DNA from: Adiantum capillus-veneris
Lineage: Eukaryota; Streptophyta; Polypodiopsida; Polypodiales; Pteridaceae
Direction of reading: 5' to 3'
NCBI GenBank assembly: GCA_014529385.2
Contig: CM043950.1
Span: 65,490,935-65,554,934, forward strand
Length of the DNA: 64,000 nucleotides
The translations under genes were made by a program, and so were the position numbers. This document shows positions 11,331 to 22,586 of the stretch, one piece after another. Every line of letters begins with the position of its first letter. Within the stretch, counting starts at the first letter, position 1. A model generated the notes under the pieces. It was given only the letters and a program-made list of their open reading frames with translations, did no database searches and had not been told where the DNA came from.

Positions 11331-11979
11331 GGGCTTTAATGGATGTCATTAAAGAGTGTCCATCGTCAAATGCTAGTCGTCCGTTAGGTATATATTCCTT
11401 TAGTTATTTGTATAGTATGCAATAAACTGATAGATGTAACACATGTAGTGGCAAGAAATTGCAGAAGTTTCTTCTTTTATAAAATTCTCTGAAGGTTGTT
11501 TTCCACAACCATTTGAATCTCTCAGTGCTGCTTGGATTGTGTTTGTTAGGTATTTCACTTGTACCAATGGGACATGGTATACCTTGTGAGTCTACATGCT
11601 CTTTTGCAGGCACGACCCATTGAACAACATACAATTTCTCCTACAAATTACATGATAGGTGAATGTCTATAGATGCATAAGATAGCTATGAGCACAATAA
11701 CTTGATGAAGTTTTTAAGGTGAAGCAAGGCTTCAATTTTGGACATCTTGCATAGAAGTCTTCAAAGTTTGGAATATGCTATCAACATATGAACTTAGGGA
11801 AACTTTGAAATTTGTCTGAATGCTATTTCACAAGGTGTTCATATTGGTGAAGCCAAGCGGGCATGCATGGTACATCCAAAAACTCTCACTTTGTCAGTAT
11901 ACATGGCTATGAGCTAGATTTATCAACAGAAGATGCCTGAAATTCACTTTCAAGCAAAAATTTATCGCCAAAATTTTCA

Positions 11980-12510
11980 TTGCAAGAGGACGTAGTTTGA
12001 GTAATGCTTCCTACCATTCATCATCTACCACTTCCATGCAGGTTGCTGTTTTGCCATCGACTGGACAAAATCATTCGCAAAAGGTTCTTCCGTTAGTATG
12101 AATACACTCATCTCTTTGATGCAATTAATTCAATCTTGAAAATTGGAGTAGAACATGTTGACTACCTGATAGAAGTCATTGAACGCCTCTGTCTTTGACA
12201 TCAAGTCTATATTACAGTACTCATGATCCAACATGTAAGCCATAATGTGGAGTGGACTATAAGCACTCTTCCACCTTGCATGAAAGTACATAGACAAAAA
12301 TTTACATTGTTTTATAGATAATGGTACTCGCCACTCCTTCTCTACTACAGACTCTTTTAACTCCTTAGGATTTTCTAAACTTTGTTGAACTGTCCACCAA
12401 GTCATCCACACTTTGCCCAGATTTGGCACTTTTTGATCAAGGACTTTATTAGCATGACCATGAACACGTGAAAATGTTAATAACATTGAGTAATTACATA
12501 TCAAAAACAT
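11980..12510 (-). pseudogene. hAT transposase remnant (C-terminal half)
   Basis: The open frame 12510-12130 contains ARWKSAYSPLHIMAYMLDHEY, the segment of plant hAT/DUF659 transposases that precedes the dimerisation region, where a W-x-x-x-x-S-P-L-H core is usual. To its left a frame with LRPLAMKIL may be the start of the dimerisation domain, but it soon degenerates. No BED finger or 8-bp target duplication was seen on this side. It is not continuous with the plus-strand hAT remnant at 13.9-15.2 kb. Confidence 0.6.
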
Positions 12511-12563
12511 GTAATTATGTTAAATATTAAATAACTCCTCGTTGTAACCTGTAAAAACCACCT

Positions 12564-12616
12564 TAGCTAGTAAGCACCCCCAGGTTTTTTTAATATCCTG
12601 GTGGCTTGCTGAGCTA
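12564..12616. other. imperfect hairpin, ~20-bp arms
   Basis: Left arm 12564-12584 (TAGCTAGTAAGC, then a C run and AGG), a T-rich loop, and right arm 12597-12616 (CCTGGTGGCTTGC..AGCTA). The arms pair over most of their length. It could be a small foldback element or chance. Confidence 0.45.
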
Positions 12617-13540
12617 TGAAGAAAGCCTGACGGGCCTGTCGAGAAATTAAAAAAGCCCAATGGGCCATTTTGAATAAAGTTAAAATTCTACCATTTGTAG
12701 CCTTTTGACTAGTTAGATCCCTAGGGTGTGTATTCTTACACCTGGTACAATTATTTCTCCTTGTGAACGGACCTAAGGTTATAGATTCACATGTTCTATT
12801 TCCACGCTGAAAATGATTCTTAATATGGTATACAGATCTTAAAAAAATTAAAATCCTTGACCTAAGACAAAGATACGATGCTAAACAAATTGGATCTCTT
12901 TAGGCTCATGCTCATTGCAAAGGAGCCACTGGGCGGTAAAGGGGCTGAAGTTGGTTGTAGAAGATGAGCATATACTAAAAATGAGTCGTTAGTCAAGGGT
13001 TGGAAGTCATGTACTAGTGTACCAAGTATGTATAAAGATGCTTGATGTATTGTATTTCACACCATCATAGTTTTTATTTTATGTATATTGTTTGTCACTG
13101 CACAATATGAGAGCTACAATCCTTAATAGGGTAAAAATAGCTTTTATATATTTAGTTGAATGTATAAGGGGGCTATAATTATTGACTGAGTAAAAGTAGT
13201 CCTCAAGTGTGTAATCATTCACGTACATGTTTGTCGTTTCGCACGGGATTTGTGTAATTTTCCCAAAAAAAGATTTCATAATTTTGTTGTCTAAGTTGAT
13301 TATTCTTTGTTGCAATTGAAAATAATCAATTTTAGAACCACTAGATATAAAAATTGTGATGCTTACAAATGTGTCTTATTGTTTGCAAATCGCGCAATGT
13401 GTAAAAATAATCCCCAAGTGTATAATTGCATTGAAGAATTCATAGTTTTGTTTTATGCATAATGTCAAATAGAGAGTGCATTGCGCACTGTAAAAGATTG
13501 TTGGTGCATGAGATTGAAATCATATGTATTGACATTTGTG

Positions 13541-13668
13541 TTTGTATTTTGCAATTAATTATCATCGTTACCATGTCTAAAGACTCAAGGGTTGATTTTT
13601 TTTTGTATTTTGCAATTAATTATCATTGTTACCATGCCTAAAGGCTCAGGAGTTGATTATTTTTTGTT
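13541..13668. repeat. ~61-bp tandem duplication
   Basis: TTTGTATTTTGCAATTAATT begins at 13541 and again at 13602. Both copies run on through TATCAT.GTTACCATG.CTAAA to GTTGATT. Confidence 0.85.
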
Positions 13669-13857
13669 ACATGTGAAAAAATGGAGCATTAAATAAAATT
13701 TACCACCACCAAATAAAGATAATGTGATTTTTACAATGTATCTTATTGTTTGCAAATCACACATTGTGTAAATTTGATTGCTTTCTTAATGAAGTTTTAA
13801 GTTTCAATATATATTGAAAAGTAGCCAATTGTTTTTATAATTAAATATATTGTTCTT

Positions 13858-15180
13858 ATGCCTTCGGCTATAATGGCAATGAATGGACAAAAAAGTCGGC
13901 AGAAGTGGGATGCAGTTAGGAAAGAGAAAAAAAAAACCCTCGGCAAAGAGTGGGAGTTTGCTCACAACATATGTGGTCAATATATGGAGTGGAAATATAA
14001 ATTATGCTTCACCACAAAATTAGACGGGGCTCCATGTATTGACCATTTTTTGGGTAGCTTTACAAAAATTTGTCGCAAATGCGAATATTCTTAGGCAGAG
14101 TTGCAAAGCATTTGAGATAAGAACTCGTGAAGAATGGTGGCAAGAGACACCGAGTAGAGAAATGTATTATAAATAAGATTTATGAGCCCCAAATTTAGAA
14201 CTTGTAGAGTGTAATTTTTTTTTTGTACATGTACATATGCAAGTTGCATGCGAGAGAAGGTGGATGAGCGGTGACAATAATTTTAGTAATCTTCAATAAG
14301 TTCTCTTAAGATTAGTTAATTTTTTTTGGCTTTCAAGCTCAAGATTTTTTTCCTTTCCTACATGCCTAGCACTAATGCAATCATTGATAAATATTGATTT
14401 GTGACTTCTTGCCATTTTCAGAGTGATTTACCTTATTGCTACCATATACATTGCATATAAGTATGGTGCCAAAAATGCATTCTGATCAATGATTTTACCA
14501 AGATTAGCCAGAGTTGAATACTAATCATGAAAATTCAATGGTAACACCAAAGAATACATAACAACATATGCAAGGAGACACAATACCAAGCATTGTTTCT
14601 TCTAAGTTCCACATCAAGGTTGGGCTTGGACAAATGTGACAAAGATCATTGCATTGAACGCAGATGCCCAAAGATCATTGCATTGAACGCAGATGCTAGA
14701 AGAGGCCCAAAATGCGCTTGCAAAAGAAATTTCTTCATTGGGAGTGCATTAGTCATGGTTGACAGCCATCATTGGAAACACGCATGGAAGAAAATTAGTG
14801 AGTACAATCAAGGATTTTCAGCCCCTTTGTATCACACGACCTCTTGGACAAATGTTGAGTCGAAATAGGAGAGTGTGTTTAAAAAACAATTCTTGGGAAT
14901 ATATCACTTTCAAGATACATAATTGTTAGTGATAGTTGTTCTAATTTTCAAAGAAGACCATTTATCAATGTTATGTTGGTTTGTCCAAGCGGAGAGATGT
15001 TCATAAAAGTTATTAACTGTTTTGGGGCTATTAAAAGTGGTAAATATATTGTTGAGGTCTTAATCAATGTAATTAAAGAAATAGGTGCTAAACATGTCAT
15101 TCAAGTAGTCATGGAAAATACAAAGAATTATAAAAATGCAACTAACACAATAAAAAGATGCTTTGCACACATTTAGACCA
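13858..15180 (+). pseudogene. hAT (DUF659-type) transposase remnant
   Basis: Frames in order: 13858-14091 looks like the N-terminal BED-type zinc finger (WKYKLCFTTKL, then HFLGSFTKICRKC). One of the two expected C-x2-C cysteines is Tyr. Then a poor stretch with stops; then 14935-15176 matches the DUF659 region: RRPF.NVMLVCPSGEMFIK, VINCFGAIKSGKYIVEVLIN, GAKHVIQVVMENTKNY. In the family this last part carries the catalytic V-T/M-D/E-N segment, and here the acidic residue reads Glu. Stops and frame changes between blocks show it is dead. Terminal inverted repeats were not found. Confidence 0.7.
14641..14698. repeat. 29-bp exact tandem duplication
   Basis: AAAGATCATTGCATTGAACG plus CAGATGC occurs at 14641 and again at 14670, inside the hAT remnant. 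Confidence 0.9.
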
Positions 15181-16300
15181 ATAATTGCATTACACACAAT
15201 TTAAACTTGTTCCTAAAATATTGATATACTAGTGGAGAAACTACATGGTTGCCAAAATAATTGACGCCGTGCATTAAGTTGTGAAATTCATCTTGAAATG
15301 AAAAAGAATGCTTGGTTTATACAAGGTGAGGAGAAGTCTACTAGATGATATCATGCTGGATAAATTGTGCATTTAACATCTTTGCAAAGTACAACACACA
15401 ATCTACATTGTGTAATGGATGCTCAAAAACTTCTAAGTAGATCCTCTTAACATTTTCCATGATTTCTTGGTGCAGGCATTTCGATACTTTAGGCATTTCG
15501 ATACTTTCCATCGGCCTTTCTTGATTTTTGCATCTTCACATGGCCATATTGTCTTGATCATTTTCTTGGTCACTCTTTGTTGATTTCTTTTCATTGCATG
15601 TGGTTCGGATTTGCCCATTTTGATAGTCGATGAGCCATACATGTCGCTTGTTGCATTGATATGCCATGTGCTATAGAATTCATGCATTGAAAAGAATTAC
15701 CAACTACTTGGTATTGATATGCTGGCATCACTCGTGTGTCACATGCCAACTCTTGCTCAGCCATGGAGTCTCACAATTGCAATTGCCAAATAGTCAAATA
15801 TTAAATATCTTGGCCAAACATTTATCTCTCCAACAACTACTCTGCAACTCTTCTATTCAAAGTGTTTACAAACCATGACAAGACCGCATTGAACCAAAGA
15901 TATCAGGATTTAGAATGCTTAAACATAGCTAAATCAACATAATTATAGATAGTTCCTTCAATGAAAATGATTATAAATAGTTAGCCTAATCAACACGATT
16001 ATAAAAAGTTGGCAAACAATTCATGTGTACAATAGTCAACATAATTGACTATAGTCTATTGACCCAAATGAAAAACTATTCATGTGAAAATAAATCATGA
16101 TTGATTAGAGATGTATGGTCCAATTAAAAATACCATATGACAAATCATTTACAACAAATGATGATCTATCAACATCTCATACAAAAAACCTATTGCATAT
16201 ATATCGTTGGCCTTTGTGTATGAATTCGAACATTGTAGATCATAGATGTAGCATCTTCCTACGTAATTGATATGCTCTGGAAAGAAGGATATATATTAAT
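15180..16300. other. spacer without a supported gene
   Basis: AT-rich. Short basic antisense frame at 15433-15687 has no recognised motif. The left part may be further hAT decay, but I cannot show it. Confidence 0.5.
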
Positions 16301-16500
16301 AGTATATATGTTGCAGACACCAAACAAGATTGCTCCAATCCTAGCATCTTCTACCAGAGCTTTGTAGGGAATGCCTATCAAATGCACACACTTGGCATTC
16401 AACGTTGTGCAAATGAAATTTCCTGTGCCGTTGGCATTTAGTCGGCCACCAATGGCTCCCTATGCATCTTATGCCATCTTGATTTTCTCTGCCAAATTGG
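16300..16500 (-). pseudogene. coding-like remnant, unknown family
   Basis: One minus-strand frame of ~65 codons reads with only two stops and normal composition (GAIGGRLNANGTGNFICTTL, then GIPYKALVEDARIGA). I do not recognise the protein. Probably an exon or domain of a transposon-derived gene. Confidence 0.3.
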
Positions 16501-16525
16501 ATTGATTCTACACTTTCACTCTCTA

Positions 16526-16800
16526 CTTCAGTCGTGTCAACCCGTGGGAATATTCTCTTGGAGCATGCACATGCACTCCATTTCTTTTAGAAGTTTACAT
16601 GGAAAATTTCACTCTTTATATATGTAAGTCTTTTAAGATTAATACATACAAAATTGTTATTTTTTTTAGCGTGTCGAGCTGCTCTCTCTCTCTCTCTTTC
16701 TATTGTTAACCTCTCCATTTTTTGCACATGCACACCATGGTGATTGACAACTACCATCCTCCCTAGGCCTTTTCCCAACATATATGATATGATATGAGAG
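16526..16800 (+). repeat. dispersed duplication, copy 1 (short CT core)
   Basis: Begins GTCGTGTCAACCCGTGGGAA and continues TATTCTCTTGGAGCATGCAC. After a ~80-bp insert it carries (CT)9 and then AACCTCTCCATT..TGCACATGCACACCATGG and CATCCTCCCTAGGCC. The same flanks occur at 18113-18465 around a much larger microsatellite. Confidence 0.8.
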
Positions 16801-16929
16801 CCCAGGCGGGTATGACCTAAAAGGCGTGGGTGCGACGTTCTGATAAGCGCTCGTTGCAGTAGCCATTGGTCATTGTCATCCTCCCACACAAAGCTTAGGC
16901 ACTCCAAGTTGAAATTTTGCGCATGTGAG

Positions 16930-17100
16930 CGTGTGTGGAGGGGGAGAGAGAGAGAGAGAAGAAGAAGAAGAGAATTTTAACATCGTAGGAAACTATCCCA
17001 AGAGACCTTAGAGATCTAGCCGGCGAGGAGAGTTGAACTCAAGACCTGTTATTCAAGAGGAAAATTGTATAACCTTTCTATCACCCAAGTGTGGTAGATT
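16930..17100 (-). mobile_element. SINE-like repeat, copy B, possible tRNA-derived head
   Basis: On the minus strand a segment resembling a Pol III box B (GGTCTTGAGTTCAACTC, 17046-17030) is followed by the block shared with copies at 6655 and 43005, and then a (CT/CTT)n tail at ~16930-16965. This order (tRNA-like head, body, simple tail) fits a plant SINE. A clear box A and target duplications were not found. Confidence 0.35.
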
Positions 17101-18060
17101 GGTTATGCCATTTCCCCCTTGCATAAATCTTTCCTCCCCCCTTACCTTCCAACAGGCATTTTTGCTAGGCAGCTTTGAAAGGCAATTTAAAACGTTGTCT
17201 TCAAAAGGTATATTTTGAGAGCATATCAAAATTCTAATAGTGTGTGATAAGATAGCTTAACAAGCTCAAGAAGAATCCTTCAAAATGCTGTCTTCTATAG
17301 AGGTAGTTGGTGTGCAATCGGTGAGCATCTCAAAAATCTCACAGTGGTCGAGCCAAACAAAGGTCTGCCAACAATAGGATATCAAAATGCCCTTGGATAC
17401 CAAGGTTCACAATTTTTTAGTATCTCAAAAGGCAAAGCAGTAGAGGACCATTTCTTTGGCATTTTTCACAGCATCTCAAGATGCTTATGTGTATGACCTC
17501 AGAAGTGCTGCCAATTTCCTACAACATCTCAAAACTTTGTCATGGCATGGATGCAAAGTAGGATCTGGGGATTTCATATATCCGACAAGACTTCAAAAAT
17601 TGGCAAAAAAAAAACCATATATGTGCTGAAGGTTGTTCCAAAAATTCATTGGTTCACATATGAGTTGTGCTCAAGGCACATGAGAAAGAGGAGATTTTGG
17701 AGCCATGAAGCACCAACCATCATGCACGAAGATTTGCTTCAAGAACGTGGCATACAACTTAAAAAAAAAATCCCTCTGTTATTTTTCTATCTGTTGCCAA
17801 CACAATTACACGCTCATTCAAAGCTGTGTTATCCTTTAAATTGTCAGTCATTGTCATGCCACAAATTTGTATGGGTTATAGACACTACCACACACATCAA
17901 TGGTAAGACCTCCCATTTATGTTTGGTCGAGTTCTTGTTTGTCTCACTTTGATAGTTGTTTGAGGGAAGTGCACACACATATATGTTGTTGTCAAGGGAG
18001 GGGCTTCTACTCATAGGTTCAGGTGATTGAACTTTGCCATGTTCTATATCGAGTCCATTG
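17100..18060. other. spacer without a supported gene
   Basis: The plus frame 17542-17952 (136 codons) has no recognisable domain and lies in ordinary AT-rich sequence with repeated ATCTCAAAA words. I do not call it. Confidence 0.5.
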
Positions 18061-18112
18061 TTAGTGTTTTGGGCTTTGGGGGGGGGGATGTTGGGTTTTG
18101 CAAGCCTTGGTT

Positions 18113-18207
18113 CGATCGTGTCAACCCATGGGAACATTCTCTTGGAGCATGCAGATGCACTCCATTTCTTTTAGAGGTTTGCATGGCTGCTCCCTCTCTC
18201 TCTCTCT

Positions 18208-18295
<88 letters not shown>

Positions 18296-18465
18296 ACGCA
18301 CACGCACACGCACACGCACACGCACACACGCACACGCACACGCACACGCACACGCACACGCACACACACACGCACACGCACACGCACACACACACTAACC
18401 TCTTCATTCTCTGCATGTGCACCCCATGGTGACCCACTGCTTCCATCCTCCCTAGGCCCAACAGT
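18113..18465 (+). repeat. dispersed duplication, copy 2 (expanded microsatellite)
   Basis: Same flanks as 16526-16800: GTGTCAACCCATGGGAACAT on the left, then AACCTCTTCATT..TGCATGTGCACCCCATGG and CATCCTCCCTAGGCC on the right. The core is ~205 bp of CT, CA and CACGCA repeats. Confidence 0.8.
18192..18396. repeat. (CT)n-(CA)n-(CACGCA)n compound microsatellite
   Basis: CT run with one CCC break to ~18250, CA run to ~18285, then alternating CACGCA units to ~18396. It generates long His/Thr/Arg or Cys/Val frames on both strands that are not proteins. Confidence 0.95.
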
Positions 18466-18698
18466 TTGTCCCATAGCTCTATTTTGGTCATATCGCAAGT
18501 GGGAGGAAGTTCTTCATTGAGGTCTTGCAACATGTCTTCATACTGCCAAGGATCGTTCTGATTTTATGATGCGGGTGAAATTCTATGATTCCTGCTGGCA
18601 CCAGTAACTCATAGTGACCTTCTCCACACAATTTTTGCTTTGTATTCTCTTAGATAGTGTTAATGAAATCTTTAATAAAAATGACGCTCTCATTTATC

Positions 18699-19630
18699 TG
18701 TTGGATTCTGGCATCCACACACAATAAAATTGCCTATATGCACTCCTTGCAAATGGACCGTATGATGATTTAAATGTCAATCCTGGAAAGAAAGTGACTT
18801 GACTAGGGCATGGAGGCATGACAAGAGGTTGTCAATCTCTCATCTAAACATAGTACACTCCACTTTGACTCTCAAAGTGCATTCTATCTACCGGAATCTT
18901 GGATTCAATTCTCTAATACTCTCACACAACCACATGCAAATCTACAAGCAAATCAACTCCAATTGACTCCAAAGTCAATAGGCAATTTCCTAAGACTATA
19001 TAGAATAGAATTGGGTCATCAAACTGGTAATCAAACCATGAGAGAGAAACAAAATTTTCTCTAGCAAGCTAGACGTGGGTTGTCTTTCTAGATTTCAAAC
19101 TTGCCTGCTAGGTTCTCCTAAGTGCCGAGAATCTCATGCAATTGACAGAATCACAATAGGACACTTGGATAGTGAGATATGTCACCTAGAAGGTCGTAGA
19201 AGTCATTGTTCGGTTTTTGCAAAGCGCTTGCAATGAAGGTATCCACATGTAGAGATTGATGAGATGAACACAATGGTGCCCTTGGAATTTCAATACAACA
19301 ATTGTGTAGTGCAATGCAAATAAATAAATTCACAATATAGAGAAGATAACACACAATGTACAAAAGAACCTTAACTTCTCGTTCGTTTTATAATAACGCT
19401 CATGTCAAAAACTTTACAAGGTTGCCTTTTATACCCTGGTTTTGGGTTTTATGGTACAAATGCTAGATTTGGCTGCAGTAATAACAAAAATTACATCGCA
19501 GGCTTCAAAATTACATCATGATTGTGGATACAGGTTTTGGAAAAAAAAATACAATGAATTGGGATTACAAGGATGATGAAATCGCTTGTGGTATACACTT
19601 GGTATTCATTGTCGTTGGAATCTTTCAACA
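18699..19630 (-). mobile_element. candidate 3' LTR of the minus-strand gag-only element
   Basis: On the minus strand a purine tract (AGGAGGGAGAGAG, 19643-19631) ends just before TGTTGAAAG at 19630, a typical PPT/LTR junction. A TATA-like GGTATAAAAGGC lies at ~19434-19423. The left end is set at 18699, where the minus strand ends CCAACA (TGTTGG on plus). That end is a guess; the junction at 19630 is firmer. Confidence 0.4.
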
Positions 19631-19641
19631 CTCTCTCCCTC

Positions 19642-20990
19642 CTATTTCATGTCTTTTTTGACACAAGTCAGAATCGAGGCTGTTAGTGAATGAAGCGTCA
19701 CCATTGAAAGGAGTGCTTTGCTTGCACTTGTAATCCTTCTTGATATTCTCTTGCCCAGATCTTTATCTTTAGGGGCAAAGGAATTCATTGTGTCTGTTCG
19801 ATGAAGTTCCGTTGCATGATAACTTACAAACCTTGCCCGGATGTCGTTGACTTTTGGACCAAAGAGAGGGGTCTTCAATGTAAAAATCCTGTAGAGAAAG
19901 CTTTTTCAAAAGTGTTCATGGAGGTCATAGACTAAACCCCTTTTTCCTTCCAAAAAGGATAACCATGGAGTTTCTAAATCCCAGGGTTTATGATAGATCG
20001 TGATGCATACATCCATTTTTCTGTAGAGTTTCCTTAACATCTAACAAGAAAAATCATGAAGTCTTTCATATTGCTTGATTGTTGTTGATCAGAGAGTGTT
20101 GAGCATGTATTTCTCATCTAATATTTCTTTATCTTTGTGCCTTGGAAAAATTTGATAGTTCAACAAGTTGCAATGTTGTAATTGCAGTGTTTCATGCTGA
20201 ATCTATGTCCGCACTCGGGGCACTAGGCAGAAAGTAGCATCTTTTTCAAGGGAAGTGGGCACCCTCATCATATAAATCCTCCACTCCGGATACTTCTCAA
20301 GCCAAGCCATTCTCCACTTTGGCTGCCACTCTTGTGATTGAGCTTCTAACATTTCTTGTTTGATGGTGGCTTTCTTGTAAAGGCATCTATACCTTATTAG
20401 AGGAAGAGGGAGTGAACAAGTGTCCAATCCTCATTGATTGTCATTGAATTGAGGAGCTATTGATTGACTAAATGGAGGATTTTGATCTCCATTCCAATTA
20501 CTTTTTTGAATGGTCTTCCTCTGTACCTGCAATCTTTTCTTTCATCTTAGCTATGGCCACCTCTTTTAAGCGGTGTGCTCTTTTTGCTAGGGTTTCATGC
20601 TCATTGCTACCCTCTGCTATTATCTCTTGAGCTGTACTTGTTTTTGGAATCTCTTGGGTAGCTTGCTATTTCAATCTGTCATCACGACCTTTATTGGATG
20701 TTGTGTGAGTCACTTCAGAAGACAACTTTGTTTATTGGGTTTGTTGTTGTCTCTGTTGAGCATCATGCTCTCTGTGTGTATATCCTTGCTCATCTTGGTC
20801 ATTGTCACCGTGTTCGTCCATGTGGGTGCACACCAACTTCTTGCAGTCGAGCTTGGCTTGTAATGTAGCTACTTGAGCTTTCAATTATTTGTTTTCCTTT
20901 TTGGGATTAGCATTCTCTTCTTGGAGACTCTCTTCTGGAGCTAGCACCACTAATGTGGTATCGTAGCACATTCTTTCTTGAAAACAAAAA
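19642..20990 (-). pseudogene. gag-like polyprotein remnant, minus strand
   Basis: Reading leftwards: a Gln/Glu-rich coiled-coil-like stretch (~20990-20450), a segment with AWLEKYPEWRIYMMRVPTSL (within 20427-20203), a segment with PWLSFLEGKRGL (~19940), and the open tail 19878-19642. These three blocks match, in the same order, blocks of the plus-strand copy at 25.4-26.1 kb: W-x-EK-x-P, ..TFC, PW..FLEG..GL and F.P......AR...Y. No RT, integrase or zinc knuckle is present. Multiple stops. It ends just before a PPT and LTR start. Confidence 0.5.
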
Positions 20991-21149
20991 GTGCACAAAA
21001 GACAGAATCAATCAAATCAAAGATGGGATTTGTGCAAACTATCAAAGGACTTTTGGGATGGGCAACATGTCAACATTCAAAAGTAGGTTCATAGGAATGC
21101 TCCATTCACTGAGCACAATCTGGCTATGCATTCAAAGTTGCTAGATGGG

Positions 21150-22390
21150 GTGGAGCATGGATCACGATCCATGTTCCCCCACCTCAGATCCCAAAAGCAA
21201 GTGGTGTCAAAGGTTCCTTGAGAAAGAACCTTTACACTGGTGTGATTACAATTGCAAAATGTTGTTGAACATGGATCGCAATCCATGCCCCCCAACATGC
21301 TAAAATAGAGAAATTTTTGTCCATACAATTTGACCTTGCCTTAGGGAATGTGCCCTGAAAATTTGGAGTGAATTGAACCTTGTAACCACCCAAACCCAAG
21401 GGAAATTTAGAAATTAGTCTCCAAATGGTCATTTTGACCCACATAGGGAAAATTTAGTCCAAACTTGGAAAAAAATGCATCAAAGGCTTGGTAACCATGC
21501 AGAGAACCTACTCATGAAGTCATTGGTCAAATTTTATGCCTGAACATGGATTGCGATCCATGACCCCCATAGCCAAATTTTACCAATTTTAAGCGAAAAG
21601 TTTTTGTATAAGTCAAGAAATGTGCCATGCATTTTCAATCTAGTTCTTGAAGCTAAAAAGTGCTTCTTTTGTCAAAGTTAGTAGTATCAAAGAGTCAGAG
21701 TCTTAAGTGCAAAGATAAAGTAAATTGCAAACTTGAAGTAGTGCAAAAGAGAGCCAAGGAATGCTCACCAAATGATCAAAACTTACCAGGAAACTTAGGG
21801 AAGTCAAACAGACGCCAAATGGGCGAGAAATCAACAACTATCTCGGATTTGGGTACTACTCCAACACCAACCGTCAGAAGTGCAAATTGCCAACTAGATT
21901 GATCACAATCAAGGAACTTAATTGCCAACCAAAAACAAATACAACAAAATCAGAGCAAATCAATCCATAACTTGGAAAACTGGAAAAACTAGAGAGAAAC
22001 TTGTCCAAATTCGAAAATAACTTCACGAGTGTGTTAGGATAAGGTATAGGAAAAAGTTCCCCATGTTTCACCCCAAAATGCTGTCCAACACTGATCGTGA
22101 TCCATGACCCCTTGCAAGCTGGCCAATCAAAAACCATACCACTTGGTCCCAAATACCAAGGATAACCTAACCCTAGAGTTTCAAGTCATGTGAATTTCAA
22201 AATCCCTACCAGACTCCCAAAAATCTCTAAGTCTAAGAAAAATTCATAAATTTGGCATGAAATTTCAATTAGTGATCCAAATTCAAAAAGAAGTGAGGCA
22301 TAGCATCTCCAACTCATGCTTAATCAGAGGGTACCACCAAAAGTTGAAAATGTTGTCCAACATGGGATCTTGATCCATGACCCCTTGAGC
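21150..22390. repeat. ~270-bp degenerate repeat with GGATC..GATCC palindromes
   Basis: Five copies of a palindrome near AACATGGATC-N2-GATCCATG, followed by a CCCC run, lie at ~21153, 21266, 21541, 22082 and 22351. Spacings are 113, 275, 541 and 269 bp, i.e. a ~270-bp period with one doubled and one short step. It occupies the stretch between the two divergent gag-like regions and looks like their leader. Confidence 0.65.
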
Positions 22391-22586
22391 CGAATTTGAC
22401 CATCAACCACCTGACCTAGTGCTTGTAGCTACCCTAGTTGCACTGGTAAAGTTTGGACAGATTTGGACTTGTTTTGATCAAGTTATGCTCATTTTTCATT
22501 TTATGGTAAAAGTTTGGATTTTCCAACTTTCTCGGCAACTTTATGGCCAACTTTTGGATCTAATCATTTGAATTTTTGATCACATA

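Noticed and set aside
17030-17090. A functional tRNA gene
   Set aside because: Only a box-B-like piece is present; no cloverleaf with acceptor and anticodon stems can be drawn.
17542-17952. 136-codon plus frame as a gene
   Set aside because: No domain, contains an A9 tract and ordinary AT-rich composition; length alone is not support.
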